Below, one piece after another: positions 50,379 through 60,201 of a DNA stretch of 64,000 nt (position 1 is its first letter; each line of letters opens with the position of its first letter). This stretch comes from Plasmodium malariae (Eukaryota; Apicomplexa; Aconoidasida; Haemosporida; Plasmodiidae). Below the pieces are notes generated by a model, which worked only from the letters and a program-made list of their open reading frames with translations, searched no databases and was not told the DNA's origin. A program made the position numbers and the translations under genes. The stretch lies in NCBI RefSeq assembly GCF_900090045.1, contig NC_041788.1, forward strand, positions 2,475,501 through 2,539,500, in the 5' to 3' direction.

Positions 50379-50891
50379 CATATATATGCTTACACATATT
50401 AACAATTCATATTTTTTTACATATACAATGGGACACCTTTTTTTTAAGGGAGCTTAGATAGTTCAGCAAAACTTTTTCTTTGCTTGATGGCAGTATGTTG
50501 TTATAATTTTTTACTACCTCATCTCTGTTGTTCTTCAGGTACTTTGAAAGGAAAAAGAAGAGCGACGAGATGTAAGCAAGTATGGACGTATGTATGTGCG
50601 TATGCATTAGTGTATTTATTAGTGTATTTATTAGTGTATTTATTAGTGTATTTATTAGTGTATGTATTAGTGTATGTATTAGTGTATGTATTAGTGTATG
50701 TATTAGTGTATGTATGTATATTAGAAAGCATCTATATGAACGTTTACACGTATGATTCAACATGTACACAACTATAAACCATTTTTGTTGTATTTTTTTT
50801 TTTTTTTTTTTTTTTATATTTCATTTTTTTATATCTTTATTGAAATTAGTATTACATCTAAACATCGTTTGAGCTTATTTTTATTTTTCAT
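42934..50891 (-). CDS. DRC7: DRC7/CCDC135-like axonemal protein, 29 exons, about 822 aa
   Basis: Exons (- strand): 50891-50856, 50541-50437, 50083-49980, 49533-49410, 49358-49291, 48969-48947, 48884-48820, 48595-48539, 48427-48359, 48144-48021, 47704-47640, 47534-47367, 47260-47142, 47059-47005, 46912-46824, 46655-46559, 46387-46347, 46197-46170, 46025-45979, 45894-45837, 45674-45618, 45483-45340, 45144-45067, 44733-44650, 44456-44145, 43848-43833, 43719-43661, 43534-43460, 43035-42934. They total 2469 nt and keep phase throughout. Early exons give NYEAYVVCGEAPFSIC, like the transglutaminase-like core of DRC7. Middle exons give RADGL, then YKLMEYFINRND and VIYRSVKLSKN, like DRC7's repeated RADGL..F..R.D.L.YRS pattern. 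The length is near the animal protein's. DRC7 belongs to the nexin-dynein regulatory complex of motile axonemes; in Plasmodium that would mean the male gamete. Least certain are exon 6 (23 nt) and exon 26 (16 nt). The family call is from memory of the pattern. Confidence 0.7.
43155..43378. repeat. Intronic ATACATACATAAATACATACATG array
   Basis: Tandem tetranucleotide-based array of atacatacat with aaat and gaat interruptions, inside the last intron of the DRC7-like gene. It is the source of Cys/Met/Tyr-rich spurious ORFs. Confidence 0.92.
47765..47912. repeat. 21-bp intronic minisatellite
   Basis: About six copies of gaatgacgaacaaggacaaac (acc and aac variants) inside an intron of the DRC7-like gene, between the exons at 47640-47704 and 48021-48144. 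Confidence 0.9.
49050..49280. repeat. Intronic GT and ATGTTTGTATGTATAT array
   Basis: A (gt)n run followed by about 13 copies of the 16-bp unit tatatgtttgtatgta with variants, in an intron of the DRC7-like gene. Confidence 0.9.
49715..49935. repeat. 13-bp intronic minisatellite
   Basis: About 16 copies of atagcaaaattaa (with agt, cag and ata variants) in the intron between DRC7-like exons 3 and 4. Confidence 0.93.
50140..50395. repeat. Intronic TACATACATA / (TA)n array
   Basis: Units of acacatatacgtatata and tacatacata, ending in a long (TA)n block (50329-50371), in the intron between DRC7-like exons 2 and 3. Confidence 0.88.
50600..50722. repeat. TTAGTGTATTTA-type minisatellite
   Basis: About nine copies of a 12-bp unit, ttagtgtattta, shifting to ttagtgtatgta, in the first intron of the DRC7-like gene. 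Confidence 0.9.
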
Positions 50892-51741
50892 TTTTTTGTA
50901 AAGATGAATCTTAAGCAAATATTATTTTTTCTTTTTTGCGAATTCGGAGAAAAAAAAAGAAGCCTTGAAAATCTCTCAGCTCAAGAATAATACAAGTGAC
51001 GCAGTAATTATAAAACAAATAAATTTTAAGTATATATATATGTACGTGTACATGTATGTATGCATGTATGTATGTATGTATGCACGAATGCATGTATGTA
51101 TGTATGTATGCACGTATGTGTGTACGTATAAATATACACACTCAGTAGTAACACTACGAACGAACAGCATTACTTATGCGAAGTGTAGCAAAAATTAACA
51201 TAAAACTAAAAAAAAATAAAAAATTAGCACAAAAAATGGGAACATTAAATTGTCATATCAGAAAGTGAAAAAAAAAAATTACGAACAGGACACAAAAAAT
51301 AGCCAAATGAAAAATATACTAAAATTGCCATATAAAAAAATTATAATAATTGTCATGAAAAAATCGTAAAAAAAATAAATGAAAAAAAATAAATGAAATA
51401 GTCATAAAAAAAGGTATGAAAAAGGTATGAAAAAGGTATGAAAAAGGTATGAAAAAGATATGAAAAGGTATGAAAAGGTATGAAAAAGATATGAAAGAGG
51501 TATGAAAAAGATATAAAAAAAGTATGAACAAGTCATAAAAAAATAGTTTTTAAAAAAAGTATGCGAAAAGAAAAGAAAAAAAACAAAGTTAAAGCATAAC
51601 AATAATTTGTAAATATTAGCGGTATTTGAAAGAAAGAAAAATGAGCACTAAAAATTATGAGGATTACTTGTTTCTGTTACAATTCGTTTAAAATATTTTG
51701 AAGAATTGAATGTATAAATAATTATTATCTTGTGCGCAAAA
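50892..51741. promoter_or_regulatory. Divergent region between the DRC7-like and TBC genes
   Basis: 850 bases separating two divergent start codons. It includes a GTATGTAT-type array (51040-51130) and an aaaaaggtatga 12-bp array (51410-51510). A GC-richer stretch at 50903-51015 is open on both strands for 30-75 residues and might be an extra 5' exon of either gene; I could not join it in phase. Confidence 0.4.
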
Positions 51742-54425
51742 ATGAAGAAGGATAAAATAAAAGAAAAATACATAAAACTTTTGTTTACTCAAGTGGAAAA
51801 AGAAAAAGTTCAAAACAATTACGAGAATACTAGCTATAACTTTGCTTCTTTTACAAATTATGATGTATATATTTTAAATGGAAAATATTATAAACTAAGA
51901 AATTTAGATGACGTTAAGATTAAGAAGACATTATTGCTATATTTATTTAAACACAACTTTTATGTTCCCAAGATAATAAAGTAATGAGGAAAATTGGGAA
52001 AATATATATGCACATCGTATCTGCGTTTATGTATGTACATATGTGCGTGTATATATCTATGTATGTGAAGGTTCATGTGTTCATATATGCGCGTTTATAT
52101 GTTCATATCAATGTATACGCATACACACATGAAAAATAACATGTGTTTCATAATGTTCTATATGCACATTTTCAATACATTTCAGGAGAATAATTTTCAA
52201 AAAATTTTTACTACAAAATGAAAGCAGGGACATACCAAACTTCAATTACAACATATATCTTTTATTATCATATTTAAAAAATCCTAGTGTTAATGAAACT
52301 ATGCAAGTAATTAATTCCTTAATTTTTTCCATAATTTTTTCCTTTATTTTTTCCATAATTTTTTCCTTTATTTTTTCCTTTATTTTTTCCATAATTTTTT
52401 CCTTTATCTTTTCCATAATTTTTTCCTTTATCTTTTCCATAATTTTTTCCTTTATCTTTTCCATAATTTTTTCCTTTATCTTTTCCATAATTTTTTCCTT
52501 TATCTTTTCCATAACTTTTTTTTTTTTTTCCCAATGCTCTCTCTTTATATTTACATTTCTTTCTATCTTCATGTATAAATCTTTTTCTTCTTTTTGAACA
52601 GAAAATTATTGATTTAGATGTATTCAGAACAAGAATTAACAAAGAAAATGAAAAAACAATATATTTTTTTAATCTCTTTTTAAATTATGCTTGCAACTAT
52701 TTTCAGTTTAAATATAAGCAAGGGCTAAATGAAGTCCTAGGTATTTAATATATACCAGCACGATAACATAAGTGCTTGATTTTGTTTCATTTTGCTACTA
52801 CATTTTGCTGTTATATTTTTACGTGCCGCTAACACTTTCTGCGGATTTATACCTTGGCTGTTCATACTTTTTTTAGATAATTTTTTTTTTTTTTTATATT
52901 AAAAATTATTTTTTTTTTTTCCTCCTATAGCACTTTTTTTTTACCTGAAGGGGAAATGCTTTAATATGGTTGATGTCTATTTCTGCTTTCAAAACTTTGT
53001 TGAGAGGTATAGAAAATAATAATTGATGTGAAGAAAATTAGTCGCACAGTTCTTGATATATTTCTGTAATTGTGTATTCCATTGTGTTTTTCACACACAT
53101 GTATATATATATATATACATATATATATATACACATATATATATACACATATATATATACACATATATATATACATATATATTATGGGTATACTTATGCG
53201 CGTGCCATGCTTTTTACGTGTTCATTACAGATTTCTAAAGGAGTTTTATTATGACGATGAGTTTTTTTTTTTGCAAATATCATTTTTTTTGTTTAAGATT
53301 TTAATTAAGTATCATGACCCCGTGTTGTCGGAAGTGCTAGGTAACAAAGGATTATACAGTTATATCATTTCGGTAGTGTTTGTAGATGTTTCTATCACCT
53401 TTAACTTTTTTTCATTGCTATGTTTCTCCGTTATTCTTTTTGTTTTGTTTTGTTTTAGCTTTTATTTTATTATGTAATATTTTCATTTTTTCATTTTTTC
53501 ATTGTTTTGTTTTATTTATTATTTTTTTTTTTTTTCGTTCTCCTCCCTTTACGAATACACAGAAAAGAACAAAATGACTCCAGAGATATACGCAGCATCG
53601 TGGTTTCTAACCCTCTTTGCATCGAAGAGCAATTTACAAATTTTAAATTCTATCTATATGATATTTTTACTAGAACATAATCCCTTTTTTTATTTTTTTT
53701 TTTCCTTGGCTCTTTTAATTTTGCATAGGTATTAAAAATATATAGTTATTAACAAGAATAGATATGTACATGTGCATGCGATGTGAAGGTTTGTTTGGAC
53801 AGAATTTATTCATAGTGTGGTTACTATCGCGCGAATAACATGTCTACATTTTGATGTGCAGTACATTTCTTTTCTTTTTTTTATTTTGCAGAAATGTATT
53901 TCTGTGCGTCGATAGCTCTAATTTACCAGAATTGTTAAGTAAAATAAACATATTTAATAAAAAATTTTTAAAGAAAGTAAAAAAAAAAAAAAATTAAAAA
54001 AAAATTAAATAAAAAAATACTAATAACGAGAAGAAAAAGGGACATAATAGCAGTATATAAATACAGTTTGGTATAATATACATATGCGCACAAGCTTACT
54101 TTAGTTTACCTTAAGTTTATTTTAACTTGTATTTTCCTTCAAGGTTTGGTCACTGGGGAAGTATTTGGAAAACAACACACCTGTGTCATTTGCTCATAAA
54201 CTGTTTTTCATTAAAAATATTTTGATTTATTTAACTAATGAAAATTCGATAGAAAATAATCATAAAAAAAATGTGTTATTGAATTTTTTCAAATCCATTG
54301 ATTATATGTCCATAAATTCGTACGAGATTATAAAGTAAGCAATTTAAGAGAAAAAGGAAAAAAATGTTTGCTTGTTCATATTTTTGTGAGCTATTTATTA
54401 TTTCACATGAACATGTACATATGTT

Positions 54426-54500
<75 letters not shown>

Positions 54501-57500
54501 TGGCACCTTCAAAAGGAACGTCTCGTCAGGAAGAAACAACTACATATTCCTTGATATCAGATCGAGTAGAAATTTCAAGAAATTTCATTTAAACAATTCG
54601 ATAAACGTAGAGCCAGTGAGTAACTGCGCGGAGGTGTTGAGGAGTGAGTGGAAAATTGAAAATGTGTGTTTGTGTGTATATGTACACGTATGTAACTGTG
54701 TATGCATGTATGTAACTGTGTATGCATGTATGTAACTGTGTATGCATGTGTGTAATTATGTATGCATTTATGTAATTATGTATGCATGGGCGTACGTGTG
54801 CCCCCCTTTTCAGATAACATAGGTTTACAACATAAGAAGAAAAAGAAAGATACTAATAGAACTGACGATAAACAAATATTTTATATTTTAAAAAAGTATG
54901 ATGGCCATGAAGTCGCACACACAGGTATGTTACTATTTTCCTTTTTATTGCTAAGAAAATACAACGGGAAGAATAACATTCATTATGATGATAATATTAT
55001 ATTAAAAAAAAAAAAAGGAATTAATGAAACCAAACTGACTGAAGTTAATATTAGATCAATGGATAAAAGTCAAGAAAGAGGAGTGAAAAGGAGAAAAAGG
55101 GAAGAAAGTAAAAATATAACAAGAAAAAAAAGGAAAAAAAAAAAAAAAAAAAAATAGGAGATAACCGTGCCACAAGTATTTTTAATAATCTCAGTTTACT
55201 GAAAGTTGAGGAGAATCAAATGGTAGATCTCAATACTTTTTTTTTTAATTTTTATTCAGATAAGAAATGTATTAAAAGGTCATATAAAAGCTGTAAAGTT
55301 AAATTTAAATTTTATGAACCATTAAGTAGAGAGTATGCAGTGGAGAAGAAGGTTAAAATGGCAAAAAATTATTTTTCTGATGATGATGTTTTATCAACAC
55401 CTTTTAGTTTAACAAGCTATCGCATTAGAATGAGTTTCATTTTGAAAAGAGAAAAAGCTATGGCAAAGGTTACTAGGGTAGAAACGGAAGAAATGAAAAA
55501 GAGAAAAACGGAAGGATTGAAAAGTGCTATTCGTAAGGACAGTACTAGGAATGTGGAAAGCAATGAGTATTACAATGAAAATGGTGGCAAAGACAACCAC
55601 GTTGATACACACATTGATATAAACGATGATGATGAGCATGTTGATGATGAACACGCTAACGATGCACGAGCCACTAAATCAACAAGAAAAATCAAAAGAG
55701 ATTCCTATCTACTTGAGCAAAATTTGAATATCAGTTCATTCAATTTATATTTGCTAATAAAAGAGAAAGTTTTGAAAGACGAAAACTCACTAAAAATTTT
55801 TTTTGAAAATATGTTCAACCCGAACAAAGAAATCGTTATTCTATACGATGATGATTTTAAGAATGCTAAACATGTGAGAAGCTTTTATTACGAGTTGATA
55901 TATAAGTTAAAGCTAAAGAACGTTTCTATTATTGAAGGAGGAATAAATTCTTATCATAACTTGATAAAAAATAAGCAATCGGAATCTCCGTCTCGCTTAG
56001 ATTCACGATCACATTTGGATTCTAGGGCCAATTACAAAACAAATGTAATTACAAAAACATCAGGGGGGATAAAGAATACAGAGCTTCCTGATTTTTACTT
56101 ATGCTATAATTTAGTAAAAAACAAAAAGGTGTTGAACCATCTATTTCATCCATCTCATTTATGTTATTTGTGTGATAATAAAAATTTTAAAAAAATGAAA
56201 AAGAGAATTCTGGACGAATTTTTTTTTGAAATATATAACGATTACAGTATATTTGAAGATTATTATTATTTTTTGACAAATCAAAGGGATCATGTTAATT
56301 ATTCTGCTTTCTTTGAATTAATTTTACGTAAAAAAAGCTTTGAGAAATTAAAAAAGAGCAAGAAAGAGGAATCGGAAGCATTATTATTTCCTCTTTCAAA
56401 TATACTTAATTATATTAAAAGAAAAAAATCAGTAGATAAGGAAAAGGACCTTAATGAAAACTCTTCAGTACGTACTGGTTATGTGAATACAACTACTACC
56501 ATTACTAGTACTTCTACTGCAGTGGGTGCTGCTTCTACTTCTGTTTCTAGTGGTATCCCTGTTTGTAACAACAACTGCAAGGGTAATCACAACGATGGGG
56601 TATGTAATAACAGTGTGCATAGTACCAATGCATCTGCTATGACAAAGAGGCTTAGTGAATCTACGCAAAGTGATATGAACATATACAGTAATACAAGAGT
56701 GAAAAAAGATTACTTTAGTTTGAACTATTATATATATTACTACAATCGAAAGAAGAATGAATTCTTTACTTTCATCGCAAATGATGAAGAAAAACAAACA
56801 AAATGTGAAGGTGCATCTTTCGACGTGAGCAATGCAGCTCCATGCAATGTTACGCATACGAACACATCTGATGTAAATAGAAGCAGCTTGAGAGGCAGTG
56901 TACCATTCATCAATAAATGTAGTGAGGATGGTGATCATAGAAATGCGTGCGCAATTTCAAACAGAACTGCAGATGCAGGAGCAAATGTTGGTGCAGATGC
57001 AGATATAGATATAACTAGTGCTATTTGTGCGAATGAAAGTATAAAAGTCGAGGGAGATGAAAAATGGTTAGCTGTTAATGAAGAACAGGAATACATACCA
57101 AGTAAGGATCTTTTAAATTTAAGAAATAAGCTTTCAATTAGCAGTGACAATACGGAAAGAAGGAGTTCATCCAGCTCTGACGTTTACAGTTTGTACTCCT
57201 ACATAGATATAATGTGTTATAATTATTTGTTGAACAAGGATGATGCAAGTTGTAGTAGTTGCAAAAGATGCGATGATAATGATGATGATGGTGATAATGT
57301 TGAATATAACGACGGTGAGGATTACCACAATAACAACAACAGGAGTGTAAGTAAAATCCAGTGCAAAATTTATAACTGCTTCATTGAGTATATTTATCAG
57401 CCTATGATCCCACACAACATCAGATCGAATAATATTATAAGCAATTTTGTTCAGTATGTAAAATATTATAAGAATATGAATCCAAGCAATAACTCAATAA

Positions 57501-59263
57501 ATGATCCAAATTTTTATTTGAATTGTAATAAATTGGATTCGAGTTTATTTTTTAACCTGTCCTATTTTCCTTTTAATAATTTTAGAAAAATGCACTTACC
57601 CAATAAGTTTTCATTCTCAAAATCGTATGAAAAGGAGAGGAGGGATACGGGCACAGGCATGGGAACGAGCACGGAGATAGATATGGGCATAAATATGAGT
57701 AAAGGTCGAGACAGCGAAGGAAGTGGGGGTGGATTAGAGTTTAGGGATAGAAAAAACTTTGTACGAGATGATTCATTGTATTATACTGTTAGAGAGGAAT
57801 TGCCCTTGAAGAAAGAGCTACAAAATGATGAAGATGACAAGGGTACACAACATGTAGGCTCCACAAATGGGGAAGCAACCTATGCAGAGGGGAAAAATGC
57901 CAATACCTACGATGAAGTAGTAAATGATTCTATCTTAAATAACACGTGGATTAAAAACAAACCTGAGTTAGGTTTATGCAAACTAATGATATATCACAAT
58001 TTTTTAATTTTGTACGGAGTTCCCTATTTGTATGATGTCAATGTGTTGGTAGATACAACAAATAAAGCTACACAAGAGAACAAAGTTCGTAGAAACATTT
58101 CTAAGTCGTATGGAGAACACAAATCAGTAGCTAACTTAAAGAAAATAAAGGAGGCACCATTTGATGATACCACAGATGTAAAAGACTTCGAGGGAAATCA
58201 AGCAAAGAGGGAAGAAGCAGATGGGGGAAAAGAAACATATAGAGGGAATGGAGAAACCGGGGGGGGTGCCCCCCCCCCTGACATTGGAATTGTAAACTTT
58301 TTGAAAGAGAAAAAAGAGTATAATAATAAAAAAGATAATACTTATTTAAACTATTGCGACGACAAGTTACACAAAATGGTGGTACATAAATATAAAGACT
58401 TAAAAAAGAAAGATATTTTATTTAACATCGACTGTTATAAGTTGAATGCAATTGACATTAACTGGAATAATATATCTAATCACATGTTTCGTAATATAAC
58501 GAAAGAACATATAGAGGATACGTACAATTATTATAAGCCATATTTTAATTTATCGAAAAATAATTTATCAAAGGAGGAACAATTTCCTTATTCTCCTTCT
58601 TCCTCGAATTCAGCTTCAAGTAACAACACTTGTTCGTGTGCATCAGATGAACAAGATTTTTCCTTTTCAGACTATCATAGCTTATATACAAATAAAGCCA
58701 AAATAAAAACGAACTCAAGGAACAAGAACAATAAAAAGAAAATGAAACTTGAATATCGTAAGACGAAAATTGATGTTGTTAATATTTATGCAATATTTGA
58801 CCTTAGAACTATTTATAAAATTACCACCAAAAAGAACAATAACAAAACTCTCTATTTCTACTTTTCAACAAATAAGGTACTGAAGAAGCACAAAAGAATG
58901 TGCTATTTTACATCCGTGCAGCATACTTTTTTACTAGCTATTCTATTTTACATTGTCTTTTTTTTTTTTTTTCTAGCTATTCTATTTTACATTGTCTTTT
59001 TTTTTTTTTCTAGCTATTTTATTTTACATTGTCTTTTTTTTTTTTTTCTAGCTATTTTTTTTTACATTGTCTTTTTTTTTTTTTTTTTTTTTTTTACGTT
59101 ATTCCATCACATCTATTTCGTTTATTTTATTTTTTTTTTTTTTTTAAAGAGCACCCCCTTGATGGTTTTAAATTTTGAGGACGAGTTGGAGGTCCAATCG
59201 TGCGTCTGTTCTGTTAAGGAGGTGTACACCTTTTTTGCAAATAACATAGGAGGGCTTCACTGA
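51742..59263 (+). CDS. TBC-rhodanese protein (TBC1D23-like), 11 exons, frameshifted
   Basis: Exons: 51742-51980, 52186-52306, 52602-52740, 52931-53006, 53231-53340, 53563-53728, 53892-53976, 54144-54334, 54516-54643, 54814-58876 and 59150-59263, about 1810 aa. The TBC domain shows the arginine-finger motif IDLDVFRTR and the glutamine-finger motif YKQGLNEVL, plus PEIYAASWFLTLFASKS. A rhodanese fold follows in two halves: YIFLDIRSSRNFKKFHLNNS (exon 9) and IVILYDDDFKNA..VSIIEGGINSYHNL (DNA 55840-55960), with a large insert between. The catalytic loop has DDDF and no Cys, so it should be inactive. The C-terminus (FDLRTIYKITTK.. then LNFEDELEVQSCVCSVKEVY) resembles the TBC1D23 C-terminal PH-like domain. 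TBC1D23 tethers endosome vesicles at the trans-Golgi. A frameshift lies in the poly-A run at about 55132-55155. Confidence 0.78.
52316..52515. repeat. 24-bp minisatellite in TBC intron 2
   Basis: About eight copies of ttttttcctttatcttttccataa, with earlier copies lacking the tatc change. It is pyrimidine-rich and ends about 85 bases before the exon-3 acceptor. Confidence 0.92.
58915..59095. repeat. Minisatellite in the last TBC intron (left arm)
   Basis: Four copies of ctagctattctattttacat followed by tgtc and 11-25 T. Each copy contains a TTTCTAG acceptor-like site. The reverse complement of this unit recurs at 59700-59868. Confidence 0.93.
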
Positions 59264-59665
59264 AGTTTTTCATTTTTTTTTTTTTTTTTTTGTTTTTTAC
59301 CAATATAAATACAGCGTATATCCGTAAGTCCCTCGTGTGTTTCTACCAGATTTGGCAATTCACCAATTTTATTATACATTTTATTCCTTTTTTTTTTTTT
59401 TTTTTTTTAAATATATGTTGAGTTGTTCTATGTTGTGACACTTGTGAGTGAGAGCACTTACATTTTTTTTGTAAACATGTACATGCATTTATACATACGT
59501 ATATATATGCATTTGTGTTTATATATGTAGATACCCACGACCGCATGTGCAGGAACAAAATTGTCATAAAAAAAATTTTTTTTATAAGTTTTGCACAAGT
59601 TAGAAATATTTACTGTAATTGTAGCGTTGTGTGCAAAATGCGCATGTCCAAAATAATTAATGAAT

Positions 59666-59697
<32 letters not shown>

Positions 59698-59699
59698 AA

Positions 59700-59868
59700 T
59701 GTAAAATAAAATAGCTAGAAAAAAAAAAAAAAAAGACGTGTAAAATAGAATAGCTAGTAAAAAAAAAAAAAAAAAGACAACGTGTAAAATAGAATAGCTA
59801 GTAAAAAAAAAAAAAAAGACAACGTGTAAAATAGAATAGCTAGTAAAAAAAAAAAAAAAAAGACAACA
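59700..59868. repeat. Inverted copy of the TBC-intron minisatellite (right arm)
   Basis: Four copies of atgtaaaatagaatagctag type (gtgtaaaatagaatagctag in most) followed by a poly-A run and gacaac. The unit is the reverse complement of the array at 58915-59095, so the two arrays can pair across about 600 bases that hold the last TBC exon. Confidence 0.93.
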
Positions 59869-59880
59869 TATGTAACAAAT

Positions 59881-60072
59881 ATGGTAAGTGCAGCAATAAT
59901 AATAAATATCTTTTCATACAGTAAACGACGTGACATAAATGATGAAAAATTCACAAAAAAAAAAAAGATTCACCTTAAGGTCAATATGTATAATTGTAAT
60001 TTTTCGGTTGGCGTGTTCAAGCGGGGACATACATTAAGCAAATTGTGTGAGTATTATATGAAGCATGTATAA
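59881..60072 (+). CDS. Candidate small ORF or last exon, 63 aa
   Basis: Open frame from ATG at 59881 to TAA at 60072, reading INIFSYSKRRDINDEKFTKK and then KVNMYNCNFSVGVFKRGHTL. The second half has higher GC and an amino-acid mix unlike translated simple sequence. ATG is followed by GTAAGT, and CATACAG lies 39 bases on; if that is a small intron, the exon would enter in another phase. A further open piece on the same strand at 59535-59680 (contains RNIYCNCSVVCKMRMSKII) could be an upstream exon. Family unknown. Confidence 0.32.
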   Translation: MVSAAIIINIFSYSKRRDINDEKFTKKKKIHLKVNMYNCNFSVGVFKRGHTLSKLCEYYMKHV

Positions 60073-60201
60073 TATGTGTGTTAAGTGCACATGCTTGTAT
60101 ATGTATATTTTTTTGTGCATGTACCACGTACTCTCATCTACATGGATCCCCAAGAAAACGTAAAATTTGGCCATACATAAAAAGCCCCCATGAGTGAAGA
60201 T

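Noticed and set aside
54925..55131. An intron starting at GTATGT (54925) in the TBC gene
   Set aside because: The following sequence is open, Lys/Asn-rich and protein-like up to the poly-A run, and no downstream acceptor gave a better joined frame.
58877..59149. Continuous reading of the TBC gene through the repeated hydrophobic TFLLAILFYIVFFFF segment
   Set aside because: The frame is open only because of T-tracts; an AAG|GTACTG donor and a TTTAAAG acceptor remove it in phase.
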